Shown: positions 1 through 7,671, numbered from the stretch's first letter. The stretch is 21,667 nt of DNA from an uncultured Collinsella sp. (GCA_902496115.1 CABUZK010000030.1:1-21667); one strand, 5' to 3'. Program-made: numbers and translations. The notes: a model not told the origin generated them from the letters alone.

Positions 1-1043
1 CCGGCGACATTCTCGCCGCGAGCGGCGAAGGAACGAATCATCTCAAAGGTGTTCCAGTCGGACTTGCCGGGCTGGAAGAACAGCGGCTGCATCTCGTGGA
101 CCAGGGCGCCGGTCGTCGCACGAGCGTCTTCGCGCTCGTCCTTGACGATCTCGTAGTCGGTGCCCTCGGCAAGCGGAGCCATGAAGTAATCGCGGCCCTG
201 GACATAGCGCGACCACTGGTGCATACCGGCCTCGCTAATCTCCTCGCCGTAGGTCTTGGCGACGTCGAACTTGCCGTCGGTGTACTCGGCAAAGCCCTTC
301 TCCTTAGGCATGGACTCGATGCCCTCGGAGTGGAGGCAGTTCTCGGTGTCGTCGAGGTCGACGTCATAGGTGAGGTTGCCGATGTTGGGGTTGAGCGAGG
401 CGATATCGTCGGTGAGCCTCATGGCAATCCACTGATGGCCGGAAAGCGCTGCAAACAGCCAGGTCTCGTTGTTGTCGGCGATGATGATCTGGTCGTTGGA
501 GCAGACGCCCTGCTCGTCAATCAGGTTGCCGAGGAGCTCGACACCTTCGCGGGCCGTGGCACTCTCGCCCAGAATGACGCTGGCGTAGTTGTACTCGCCG
601 ATGCCGGTCTCCTCGGTGACGGGGTCGGCTTCCTCTGCCTTCTCGTTATAGGAGGTGCTCAGCGTGGCAGAGCAGGAAACGCCCTTTTCGTTGATGCCAG
701 CCTCGGAATATGCGTCGTAACGATCTTCCCACTGAGAGGGGTTGTCGCGAACGAAGGTGTAGCGGTAGGTTGCGCCCTTGGACTTGTATTCAAAGCCGGA
801 CTCGACCGAGGTGTACTTGCTGCCGTCCTTGTGTGCGGGCTCGATGCCAAAGTGCTTGACGTAACGCGGGCCGAAGTCCTCGGAGCGGCCGTAGTACGTG
901 TTGCCGTCTGCCGTGAGCTGGCTGCCCATGTAGATCTGGGTGCAAGCGAGCGCCGAAGTCGGCATAGCCATAATGGCCGCTGCTCCAAATGCAAGGCCGC
1001 AGCCAAGCTTCTTGAGCGTGTTGACAGGATGAGTAAACCTCAT
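1..1043 (-). CDS. Secreted C69-family dipeptidase (Ntn hydrolase), 3' end beyond window
   Basis: My translation of the minus strand from ATG at 1043 gives 347 open codons running off the window edge, so the C-terminus is missing. Residues 1-33 are a signal peptide (basic start, hydrophobic stretch GLAFGAAAIMAM, then the Ala-Leu-Ala cleavage motif). Mature sequence would begin with Cys34 (CTQIYMG), the N-terminal nucleophile position of peptidase family C69. The following text (GNTYYGRSEDFG, EAGINEKGVSCSATLSTSYNE, then IIIADNNETWLFAALSGHQW) is typical of the PepD/C69 family, which cleaves dipeptides or amide bonds. It is likely exported and scavenges peptides, or acts on the cell envelope. The start is supported by GGGAGGG four bases upstream. 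Family call is strong; substrate is unknown. Confidence 0.87.
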   Translation of the reverse strand, partial: MRFTHPVNTLKKLGCGLAFGAAAIMAMPTSALACTQIYMGSQLTADGNTYYGRSEDFGPRYVKHFGIEPAHKDGSKYTSVESGFEYKSKGATYRYTFVRDNPSQWEDRYDAYSEAGINEKGVSCSATLSTSYNEKAEEADPVTEETGIGEYNYASVILGESATAREGVELLGNLIDEQGVCSNDQIIIADNNETWLFAALSGHQWIAMRLTDDIASLNPNIGNLTYDVDLDDTENCLHSEGIESMPKEKGFAEYTDGKFDVAKTYGEEISEAGMHQWSRYVQGRDYFMAPLAEGTDYEIVKDEREDARATTGALVHEMQPLFFQPGKSDWNTFEMIRSFAARGENVA

Positions 1044-1155
1044 GATCCCTCCCAACTGTTGAAACCCCGCGAAATCGTACGGAGCTTCAGCTAATAAATA
1101 CATCTACTAGCCTAAAGGAAGTGTAAAGAGTATTCATTCGACAATAGCTTTTACT

Positions 1156-1185
1156 CGATGAGCGTGAAGAAATATACGATGAGCG
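1156..1185. promoter_or_regulatory. Direct repeat CGATGAGCG x2, possible regulator site
   Basis: The nonamer CGATGAGCG occurs at 1156-1164 and 1177-1185. The copies are 21 bp apart, about two helical turns, so they present on the same DNA face. They lie about 110-140 bp upstream of the C69 start, a plausible place for a dimeric activator or response regulator. No regulator is identified, and nine-base repeats can occur by chance. Confidence 0.3.
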
Positions 1186-1265
1186 GATAATAATACTCAT
1201 TATATGGCTTTAGTTAAATAAAGGCACCCTGCATTTACTATAGCTGAATAAAGCGCCAGACAGTG

Positions 1266-1318
1266 CTCAAAAAGGAAACTCTCCCGCTGTTTAGGATTTG
1301 CATAAACAACGGGAGAGT
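1266..1318 (-). terminator. Rho-independent terminator of the lipid kinase/small peptide unit
   Basis: Arms ACTCTCCCG (1278-1286) and CGGGAGAGT (1310-1318) pair perfectly. After one mismatch, TGTTTA pairs with TAAACA around a 9-nt loop. Read on the minus strand the hairpin is followed by TTTCCTTTTTGA. It lies about 35 bases beyond the small peptide stop codon. Confidence 0.8.
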
Positions 1319-1351
1319 CGATAACTGGATGAATATCATACCAATGTGGAT

Positions 1352-1444
1352 TTACTTCTTTCGGCGGTGAATCACATTGATGGCGTAACCGACGAGCATG
1401 GCCAAGACGATGACGATAAAGCCAATCAGGGGATTGTCGTTCAT
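1352..1444 (-). CDS. 30-residue single-pass membrane peptide
   Basis: A short frame runs from ATG at 1444 to TAA at 1352 and encodes 30 residues. Residues 6-22 are a hydrophobic helix (LIGFIVIVLAMLVGYAI) preceded by MNDNP and followed by a basic tail, HRRKK. By the positive-inside rule the C-terminus would be cytoplasmic. An excellent ribosome site, AGGAGG, sits 4 bases before the ATG, and the start is only 9 bases after the lipid kinase stop, so the two should be cotranscribed. A terminator follows. I know no family for it; it may modulate the neighbouring lipid enzyme or be an independent small membrane protein. The evidence is the RBS, operon position, terminator and clean helix; function is unknown. 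Confidence 0.72.
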   Translation of the reverse strand: MNDNPLIGFIVIVLAMLVGYAINVIHRRKK

Positions 1445-1453
1445 GGGGTCCTC

Positions 1454-2371
1454 CTATTTTCCGAGCGGTGAAAATTCGTCGACGATGAGATCGAGGCATT
1501 GCGGCAGTGCGCGGGCGCCAAAGACGCCGGAGTTGCTGGAGATGATCTCGCCATCGAACTGCATGCCCAGCGATGGCGTGCAGGTGATCTTGGCTTCCTT
1601 GGTCTGGATGATCTTAAACTGCGGACGGCCGAGCAATTTGCCAGCGGGGTCGAGCGCGGCGGTAATTACCGTGGGGAGCAGCTGCACCGTGCGTACGGGC
1701 TCAATAACGACGATGTCGACCATGCCGTCGTCCATGCGGCAGTTAGGGAATAGGTTGATGTCGTTTTGGATGACCGAGGTATTGCCTGCCATGCAGCAGA
1801 TGCCGTCGAGCTCCTCGACGATGCCGTCGTGCTCAATGGTGAAGTGTGCCACCGTGGGGTTGGGCGTAGCGAGCGCGGAGAGGAAGTAGGCGATCTCGCC
1901 AATGTCGTTTTTGGTGGGAGCGGCCTTCATCATGATCTCGGCGTCGAAGCCCGAGCCGGCGATGATGATAAAGCCGTGGCGCTTCTCGTTACCGTTCTCG
2001 TCGAGCCAAAAGAGCTCACCCATGTCCACATTGACCGTGCGGCCGGCGCGGCAAGCCTTGGCGAGTGCCGCCGCCTCGGGGGCATTGCCGATGTTGTTAA
2101 AGAACAGGCAAGCCGTGCCGGAGGGGAAGACGAGCGTAGGGACACCGCACCCGCGCATCTGGTCGAGCACGTTGGAGACGGTGCCGTCGCCACCCGAAAC
2201 GACCACGCGATCGAACTCACGAACGTCCGCTACCGCGTCCTCGGGCTCCATGCCATCGCCGATAAAACGCATCACGACCTCGTCGCCGCCCTGTGCAAGG
2301 GCGTGCGTGAATGCGAAGATTTCATCGGAGCTGGGACCCGATGCCGGGTTGTGGATGATAAGGCAGCGCAT
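1454..2371 (-). CDS. Diacylglycerol kinase / sphingosine kinase-like lipid kinase (YegS/DagK family)
   Basis: The 305-residue protein starts MRCLIIHNPASG, the usual opening of the DAGK catalytic fold. The nucleotide-binding GGDGT motif is at residues 60-64 (VVVSGGDGTVSNVLD), and FDGE, including the conserved acidic pair, is at 272-275. Length matches bacterial DgkB/YegS enzymes, which phosphorylate diacylglycerol or related lipids at the inner face of the membrane so they can re-enter phospholipid synthesis. The second glycine motif reads FPSGTACLFFNN (82-93), where the family commonly has a GTxND-type sequence, so substrate or nucleotide contacts may differ. It is followed after 9 bases by the 30-residue membrane peptide and is divergent from ribonuclease D. 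The ribosome site is weak. Confidence 0.87.
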   Translation of the reverse strand: MRCLIIHNPASGPSSDEIFAFTHALAQGGDEVVMRFIGDGMEPEDAVADVREFDRVVVSGGDGTVSNVLDQMRGCGVPTLVFPSGTACLFFNNIGNAPEAAALAKACRAGRTVNVDMGELFWLDENGNEKRHGFIIIAGSGFDAEIMMKAAPTKNDIGEIAYFLSALATPNPTVAHFTIEHDGIVEELDGICCMAGNTSVIQNDINLFPNCRMDDGMVDIVVIEPVRTVQLLPTVITAALDPAGKLLGRPQFKIIQTKEAKITCTPSLGMQFDGEIISSNSGVFGARALPQCLDLIVDEFSPLGK

Positions 2372-2469
2372 ACTTACGTTCCCGTTCTGTGACTAACCGA
2401 GTATAGTTGTAGAGCAATGCCGATATCCTACCCGTGTTTTTCGGGCCTAACCTTATTCGATGGGTTGAT

Positions 2470-3603
2470 ATGTACATTTCCACACATCAGGCTCTGGTCG
2501 ACTTTTGCCAGCGCGCCCGCGAGTTCGACGCGATCGCCGTCGACACCGAGTTTTTGCGCGAGCGCACGTTTCATCCGCGCCTGTGCCTGGTCCAGATTGC
2601 CACCCCCGCCGAGAGTGTCGCGGTCGATCCTCTGGTGATCGACGACCTGTCGCCGCTTGCCGAGCTTATGGCTGACGAGGGCGTGGTCAAGGTGTTCCAT
2701 GCTTGCTCTCAAGACATGGAGGTTATGCTCCATACCGTGGGCGCACTGCCGCGACCGATTTTTGACACGCAGGTTGCCGCCGCCTTTTTGGGCGAGCGCC
2801 AGCAGATTTCGTATGGCGCGCTCGTTCAGACGTTCTGCGGCGTATCACTTCCCAAGACCGAGTCGCTGACCGATTGGTCGCGCCGCCCGCTGAGCGACAA
2901 GCAGATCGAGTACGCGATCGATGACGTCAAGTACTTGATCGTCGCCTATACCGAGATGATGAGCCGTCTGCGCGAGCTGGGCCGCGTGGACTGGGTGCTC
3001 GATGAGTTGCGCCCTCTGGCCGACGAGTCGCACTACCGTGCCGATCGCCATGAGGCGTTCCGCAAGGTCAAGCGCATCAACTCGTGTAGCCGTCACCAGT
3101 TGGGCATCGCGCGCGAGCTTGCCGCTTGGCGCGAGGACCGCGCCGAGCGCCGCAACATCCCGCGCAAGTGGGTCATGTCCGACGATACGCTGCTGGCGCT
3201 CGTCAAGCGCAATCCCGTGCGTGTTGAGGAGTTCCGTAGCATTCGCGGTACCGATCAGTTGGGGGAGCGCGACGTGGACGGTGCGCTCATGGCCATCAAG
3301 CGCGGCGCGAGCTGCCCGCACGATCGCCTGCCGCTCATGGTGCGCGGGCACCGTCAGATTTCGCCGGAGTTGGAGAGCGTGACAGACCTTATGTATGCGC
3401 TTATCCGCCTGGTTGCCGAGCGCTCGGGCGTTGCGACCTCGGTCATTGCCTCGCGCGATGACCTGGCCGACTACATTGAGCATCCCGAGCAGAGCCGCCT
3501 GCGCGAAGGTTGGCGCTTTGAGCTTGTGGGCTCGCGCCTGGACGATTTGCTCTCGGGCAATATGGGGTTGACGGTCAAAGATGGCAAAATTGAATTGTTG
3601 TAA
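2470..3603 (+). CDS. rnd: Ribonuclease D (3'-5' exoribonuclease with HRDC domain)
   Basis: I choose the ATG at 2470, giving 377 residues, because MYISTHQALVDFC matches the usual start of RNase D. A GTG at 2434 in frame would add 12 unconserved residues. The DEDDy exonuclease motifs are visible: Exo I DTEFLRERT (Asp25, Glu27), Exo II HACSQDMEV (Asp82), and Exo III YAIDDVKYL (Tyr148, Asp152). An HRDC RNA-binding domain follows at about 200-285 (HQLGIARELAAWRE, RNIPRKWVMSDDTLL). The enzyme trims 3' ends of tRNA precursors and other structured RNAs. No strong Shine-Dalgarno precedes either start. The zinc peptidase gene follows 64 bases later. Confidence 0.93.
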   Translation: MYISTHQALVDFCQRAREFDAIAVDTEFLRERTFHPRLCLVQIATPAESVAVDPLVIDDLSPLAELMADEGVVKVFHACSQDMEVMLHTVGALPRPIFDTQVAAAFLGERQQISYGALVQTFCGVSLPKTESLTDWSRRPLSDKQIEYAIDDVKYLIVAYTEMMSRLRELGRVDWVLDELRPLADESHYRADRHEAFRKVKRINSCSRHQLGIARELAAWREDRAERRNIPRKWVMSDDTLLALVKRNPVRVEEFRSIRGTDQLGERDVDGALMAIKRGASCPHDRLPLMVRGHRQISPELESVTDLMYALIRLVAERSGVATSVIASRDDLADYIEHPEQSRLREGWRFELVGSRLDDLLSGNMGLTVKDGKIELL

Positions 3604-3667
3604 GGAAGCCTAGCCGTTTGAGTGGGTAGAATGCCTCCAACGTGTAACTCGATTCGGAGGAATTCGC

Positions 3668-4372
3668 ATGCCCTATTACTATGGTTACGGCTTTGGCATC
3701 GACCCGCTGTACCTGCTGGTTGTTCTTGTTTGTACAGTGCTTGGCCTTGCTGCGCAGAGCTATATCAACTCGACGTACAAGACCTGGTCCAAGGTGCGCT
3801 CGGACGGCGATACGGGTGCCACGGTCGCTCGCCGCATGCTCGACGCCAACGGTTGCAACGCCGTGGGTATCAAGGGCGTGGCCGGTGAGCTCACCGACCA
3901 CTACAATCCGCAGGATAACAACCTGTATCTCTCGGACGCCAACCGTTCGGGCGGGTCGGTCGCAAGCGTTGCCGTCGCCTGTCACGAGGCGGGCCACGCC
4001 GCCCAGCGCCAAAGCGGTTACGCCATGATGAAGGTGCGCACCGCCCTGGTCCCGGTCGTCAACTTTACCCAGAACACCTGGACCATCGTGTTGCTCTTGG
4101 GCCTGTTTATGAACATTGCCGGGCTCACGACCCTCGCGTTGATCTTCTTCTCGTTTAGTGTGCTGTTCCAACTCGTTACGTTGCCTGTCGAGATTGACGC
4201 CAGCCGACGTGCTGTGGCGTACATCGAGCAGTCGGGTATGAGTTCCAAGCAGGTCAACGGCGCCAAGAAGGTGCTGACGGCAGCCGCGCTTACCTATGTG
4301 GCCGCAGCGCTCACTTCGATCATTCAGCTGCTCTACCTTATGGCTCGCTACAACAGAAACTCCAACCGATAA
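3668..4372 (+). CDS. Membrane neutral zinc metallopeptidase (YugP-like)
   Basis: This 234-residue protein starts MPYYYGYGFG with an N-terminal membrane helix at about 14-29. The zinc-binding and catalytic motif HEAGH is at 106-110. LPVEIDASRRA at 172-182 supplies the probable third zinc ligand. Further hydrophobic helices lie at about 138-172 and 205-225. Order and length fit the zinc peptidase family that includes Bacillus YugP, integral membrane proteases of poorly defined substrate. A strong GGAGG lies 8 bases before the ATG. A GC-rich hairpin follows the stop codon. Confidence 0.88.
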   Translation: MPYYYGYGFGIDPLYLLVVLVCTVLGLAAQSYINSTYKTWSKVRSDGDTGATVARRMLDANGCNAVGIKGVAGELTDHYNPQDNNLYLSDANRSGGSVASVAVACHEAGHAAQRQSGYAMMKVRTALVPVVNFTQNTWTIVLLLGLFMNIAGLTTLALIFFSFSVLFQLVTLPVEIDASRRAVAYIEQSGMSSKQVNGAKKVLTAAALTYVAAALTSIIQLLYLMARYNRNSNR

Positions 4373-4388
4373 TAAATGGGACAGGCAG

Positions 4389-4418
4389 GCGCCGCGGGGA
4401 TTCGTGTCCTCGCGGCGC
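4389..4418 (+). terminator. GC-rich hairpin after the zinc peptidase gene
   Basis: Arms 4389-4400 and 4407-4418 form a 12-bp stem (GCGCCGCG with CGCGGCGC plus GGGA with TCCT including one G-T pair) around a 6-nt loop. It begins 16 bases after the stop codon, but no T-run follows on either strand. It may be a weak or factor-assisted terminator or an mRNA end-stabilising hairpin. Confidence 0.45.
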
Positions 4419-4487
4419 TGTACTATGTGTTGGACTTAATTTCGCACGGGGCCGGAGTCTCTGTGCTCGATAACGAAAGGAGGCTGC

Positions 4488-5939
4488 GTGGCAGGCTGGA
4501 GCCTAACCGGTAATGCCGTTTCTGCCGAGTTCGACGGTTCGGACGAGCAGGAGCGCAAGGAGCTCAGCGTGAGCCAGGCGGTAGAGATCGCTGCCGGTGC
4601 GCTCGATGCCATTCCGCAGCTGAGCGTCCTGGGCGAGGTCACGGGTTTTCGTGGTCCTAACGCCCGAAGCGGCCACTGCTACTTCCAGATTAAGGACGAT
4701 TCGGCCGCCGTTGACTGCATCATTTGGAAGGGCGCCTATCTCAAGCGCACGTTCGATCTGCGCGACGGCATGCAGGTGAGCTTTAAGGGCAGCTTCAATC
4801 TCTATAAGGCCACGGGCCGCATGAGCTTTGTCGCTCGCTCGTTTTCGCTGGCGGGGGAGGGCCTGCTGCGTCAACAAGTGGCGCAACTGGCCGAAAAGCT
4901 ACGCCGCGAGGGCCTGATGGACGAAGCGCGCAAGCGCCGCATCCCGGTGTTCTGCTCACGCGTGGCGGTCGTCACCTCGCTTTCGGGTGCCGTAATCGAT
5001 GACGTCAAGCGCACATTGCGTCGTCGCAACCCGCTTGTCGAGCTCGTTTGCGTGGGGGCTAAAGTTCAAGGTGAGGGCGCGCCGGCAGAACTCATCGAGG
5101 GCTTGCGCCGCGCCGCTTCCATTACGCCAGCGCCCGACTGCATCTTGCTAGTGCGCGGCGGCGGCTCCTTTGAGGACCTCATGACCTTTAATGACGAGGA
5201 GCTTGCCCGCGCGGTGGCAGCTTGTCCTGTGCCCGTGGTGACCGGTATTGGGCATGAGCCCGATACTTCGATCTGCGATATGGTGAGCGATCGCCGCGCC
5301 TCCACGCCCACGGCGGCGGCCGAATCGGTGGCGCCGGCCATGACGGAGTTGGCCGATGTGCTTGAGGCGCGCCATCAGCGTCTGGGCGCCGCGATGGCTT
5401 CGATGATCGGGTCGGATCAGGTCGATCTGGAAATGCTCGACCAGCGCGGTCGTCGTGCCTGGGACACCTATACGGCCCGTCTGGGCGATGCACTCGATGC
5501 CGCCGCATGCCGCCCGTGCCTCAACGACCCAACGTTTATGGTCGAACGTCGCGAATCGGAGCTTGCGCTGACTGCCGATCGCCTGTCGGGCGCCATAGCG
5601 CGCTCGGTCGGGACATTCCGCTCCAACTTCGAGCGCCTGCCCGAGCGTCTGGTTGCAAGCACCTCGGGGCTCGATGGCAAGCGTCATGCGCTCACGCTTG
5701 CGAGTTCCCGCCTGGAGCATCAGGGGCGCACGATGCTCAACAAACCCGCGTCCGACCTGGGCCGTGCGGCAGCCTCGCTCGATGCCCTGTCGCCGCTCAA
5801 GGTGCTTGCCCGTGGCTATTCCATCGCGTACAGCGTTGACGGCGTGGCTACAAGTGCCAAGACCTTTAAGCCGGGCGACGCCATTCGCGTGCGCATGGCA
5901 GACGGCAACGTGGCGGCAACGGTCGATGCGGTCGAGTAG
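4488..5939 (+). CDS. xseA: Exodeoxyribonuclease VII large subunit
   Basis: The 483-residue catalytic subunit of ExoVII starts at GTG 4488, placed by AAAGGAGG 5 bases upstream. An N-terminal OB-fold covers about residues 45-140 (LGEVTGFRGPNARSGHCYF, DCIIWKG, then MQVSFKGSFNLYKATGRM). The family core includes AVVTSLSGAVIDDVKRTL, RGGGSFEDLMTFNDEEL near residue 222, GIGHEPDTSICD, and the RRASTPTAAAE motif. A long helical region and the C-terminal SPLKVLARGYSIAY segment complete the protein. ExoVII degrades single-stranded DNA from both ends in repair. xseB follows 42 bases downstream, so the enzyme is encoded as one unit. Confidence 0.97.
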   Translation: MAGWSLTGNAVSAEFDGSDEQERKELSVSQAVEIAAGALDAIPQLSVLGEVTGFRGPNARSGHCYFQIKDDSAAVDCIIWKGAYLKRTFDLRDGMQVSFKGSFNLYKATGRMSFVARSFSLAGEGLLRQQVAQLAEKLRREGLMDEARKRRIPVFCSRVAVVTSLSGAVIDDVKRTLRRRNPLVELVCVGAKVQGEGAPAELIEGLRRAASITPAPDCILLVRGGGSFEDLMTFNDEELARAVAACPVPVVTGIGHEPDTSICDMVSDRRASTPTAAAESVAPAMTELADVLEARHQRLGAAMASMIGSDQVDLEMLDQRGRRAWDTYTARLGDALDAAACRPCLNDPTFMVERRESELALTADRLSGAIARSVGTFRSNFERLPERLVASTSGLDGKRHALTLASSRLEHQGRTMLNKPASDLGRAAASLDALSPLKVLARGYSIAYSVDGVATSAKTFKPGDAIRVRMADGNVAATVDAVE

Positions 5940-5981
5940 GCCGCGTTTCATAGCGATAAACCTTTAGGAAAGGAAACAGAT

Positions 5982-6248
5982 ATGGCAGAGAAGACCCCGG
6001 TCGAGCAGCTTACGTACAAGCAGGCTTCGCAGGAGTTGGAGCTCATCATCCGCAGCTTGGAGTCGGGCGATATGGAGCTCGAGGAGTCGCTCGAGAGCTA
6101 TACCCGCGGCGTCGAGCTCCTCAAGAGCCTGCGCACCCGCCTGTCCGATGCCGAGCAGAAGGTCTCGGTGCTCCTTAAGGACGTCGACGGCAACGATGTG
6201 CTCGCCGACGGCGAGGCCGCCAACACCGACGACAACCTCTCGTTCTAA
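5982..6248 (+). CDS. xseB: Exodeoxyribonuclease VII small subunit
   Basis: The 88-residue protein has the classic XseB helical hairpin: LTYKQASQELELIIRSLESG, then DMELEESLESYTRGVELLKS, then LSDAEQKVSVLL. Small subunits coat the long coiled coil of XseA and control its nuclease activity. The ribosome site AAAGGAAA precedes ATG 5982. A long inverted repeat (6270-6378) begins 21 bases after the stop. Confidence 0.96.
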   Translation: MAEKTPVEQLTYKQASQELELIIRSLESGDMELEESLESYTRGVELLKSLRTRLSDAEQKVSVLLKDVDGNDVLADGEAANTDDNLSF

Positions 6249-6269
6249 CCATCTCGCAGCCTACTTTGG

Positions 6270-6378
6270 GGTAGTCTTTTTGGGACGGGGCTTTTTTGAC
6301 TACCCTTGCGCGACGGCTTGCCGAGTGTTTGCGCTTGCGAAAAAGTAGTCAAAAAAGCCCCGTCCCAAAAAGACTACC
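6270..6378. repeat. Long inverted-repeat element D, 34-bp perfect arms
   Basis: Arms 6270-6303 and 6345-6378 are perfect reverse complements over 34 bases, separated by a 41-base spacer. Each arm contains GGGACGGGGC (or its complement) flanked by T5 and T6 runs, and ends in GTAGTC/GACTAC. The left arm can also fold on itself through GGGTAGTC (6269-6276) and GACTACCC (6298-6305). It fills most of the xseB-HIT gap. No T-run follows the outer stem on either strand. Arms are unrelated to those of the other three elements in the window. Confidence 0.9.
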
Positions 6379-6403
6379 TTGGTCTGTGAGAAAGGAACCT
6401 ACC

Positions 6404-6739
6404 ATGTGTGATTGCATCTTCTGCAAAATTGCCAACCACGAGATCCCCTCGACCGTTGTCTATGAGGACGACCGGGTCATCGCCTTCGACGACCTCAACC
6501 CCCAGGCGCCGGTCCACACCCTCGTGATCCCCAAGAAGCACTACAGCGACATCGCCGACAACGTGCCTGCCGAGACCATGGGCGCCATGGCCCACGCCAT
6601 CCAGGAGGTCGCTAAGGCCAAGGGCCTGGAGGACGGTTTCCGCGTCATCTCCAACAAGGGCGTCAACGCCGGTCAGACCGTCATGCACTTCCACATGCAC
6701 GTCCTCGGCGGCAAGAACCTGGGCGAGAACCTCATCTGA
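6404..6739 (+). CDS. HIT-family (HINT-type) nucleotide hydrolase
   Basis: From ATG 6404 the protein is 111 residues, starting MCDCIFCKIANHEIPSTVVY as in HINT-type proteins. The in-frame upstream extension to 6296 only translates the inverted repeat and has no family support. The catalytic histidine triad is His95-x-His97-x-His99 (MHFHMHVLGG). Such enzymes hydrolyse purine nucleoside phosphoramidates or related nucleotide conjugates in the cytoplasm. GAGAAAGGAACC provides the ribosome site. The LysR gene follows 41 bases downstream. Confidence 0.94.
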   Translation: MCDCIFCKIANHEIPSTVVYEDDRVIAFDDLNPQAPVHTLVIPKKHYSDIADNVPAETMGAMAHAIQEVAKAKGLEDGFRVISNKGVNAGQTVMHFHMHVLGGKNLGENLI

Positions 6740-6780
6740 GGACGCACAGCCCGTCGCCTTGGCTGCCTTTGGAGTAACCT

Positions 6781-7671
6781 ATGCAGCTTTCTCAACTCGA
6801 ATACCTTCAAGCGGTAGCGAACTACGGCGGCGTGCGCAAAGCGGCTCGCGCCGTTCACGTGAGCCCACAGGCCGTTTCGTCGGCAATCAAAAAGTTGGAA
6901 TCTGAGTATCAGATTGTTTTGCTCGACCGATCGGCGGGGGAGGCTGTTTTGTCTCCGGCGGGCAGAGAATTTGCGCGTCGTGCACGCGTGATCCTGGCAC
7001 AAGTCGACGATCTCAAAAAGTACGCTCAATCGGGGAACGGCGGCGTTTCGCCCGACGGCCACTTCCGTCTTTACGCCCCCTGTCTTCACGGGCGGGGGCG
7101 TCTTTTTTCCGAAAACTGGTACGACTCGTTTGAAAGCTTGCACCCCCAGATTCACCTTGATGTTTGGCATCAGCCAACGGCCACATGCTTTGAATCACTT
7201 GTGCTTGGCATTTCGGATGCGGCCATCTCATTTGAGGAACCAAGGGATAGTGTCCTTTCTTCGAAATACTTGGGTGAAAAGGAGCTCAAGGTTCTTTCGT
7301 GTCCAGCGGGTCATCAATCTGTGGGTGCTATGACCGTTCGTGAGTTGCTGGGCGGCAGGCTCGCTGTTCCCATTAATTTGTCACCCTGTCTCAATGCAAT
7401 CAACCAATGTCCCGAGGCTCAGCTGGTTAATTTCCGCTTCCGCGACGTCGAATACGAAAACAGGGCGCAGACTGAGTTTCTTCAAGCCGGGGGATTGATA
7501 TTGAGTTTTTCTGGCTCTTCTCTCGCAACAGATGGACTGGAAGTGAGCGAGTGCTCCATTGAAGGCTCGCATGACGTGGCCTTGCCCATCTATTTTTGCT
7601 ATCGACAAAATGCCTGGACCGATCGACACCAGACGGTATTTCTTCACCTATTGCGTCATCTCGCTTCGTGA
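6781..7671 (+). CDS. LysR-family transcriptional regulator
   Basis: This 296-residue protein has an N-terminal winged helix-turn-helix at 1-60 (LSQLEYLQAVANYGGVRKAA, then VHVSPQAVSSAIKKLE), followed by a periplasmic-binding-like effector domain from about residue 90. The signature is the standard LysR HTH. The effector half is not close to a subfamily I recognise. GGAG lies upstream of ATG 6781. It precedes a codirectional MFS transporter, so the transporter is its most obvious candidate target. The sequence is more A+T rich than the flanking genes. Confidence 0.92.
   Translation: MQLSQLEYLQAVANYGGVRKAARAVHVSPQAVSSAIKKLESEYQIVLLDRSAGEAVLSPAGREFARRARVILAQVDDLKKYAQSGNGGVSPDGHFRLYAPCLHGRGRLFSENWYDSFESLHPQIHLDVWHQPTATCFESLVLGISDAAISFEEPRDSVLSSKYLGEKELKVLSCPAGHQSVGAMTVRELLGGRLAVPINLSPCLNAINQCPEAQLVNFRFRDVEYENRAQTEFLQAGGLILSFSGSSLATDGLEVSECSIEGSHDVALPIYFCYRQNAWTDRHQTVFLHLLRHLAS

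Larger units (their letters stand above)
1044..1351. other. Intergenic region upstream of the C69 gene
   Basis: This 308-base A+T-rich gap lies between two minus-strand transcription units. It holds the terminator of the lipid kinase/small peptide unit (about 1266-1318), a direct repeat at 1156-1185, and the leader and ribosome site of the C69 gene. A minus-strand TATAAT lies at 1199-1204 but has no convincing -35 box. I see no credible gene in it. Confidence 0.7.

Noticed and set aside
96..1094. Long plus-strand open frame of 332 codons over the C69 gene
   Set aside because: It is the antisense of a clear C69-family coding region with a signal peptide and RBS; its product is low-complexity Val/Gly/Ala text of antisense type.
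1200..1499. Minus-strand 99-codon frame
   Set aside because: It overlaps the lipid kinase end, the 30-residue peptide and the terminator in another frame, and has no family resemblance.
2434..2469. GTG start extending ribonuclease D by 12 residues
   Set aside because: The extension is not family-like; MYISTHQ at 2470 matches the usual start. Neither has a strong ribosome site, so some doubt remains.
6296..6403. Upstream extension of the HIT protein
   Set aside because: It only translates the inverted-repeat element; the real family N-terminus starts at 6404 behind a good RBS.
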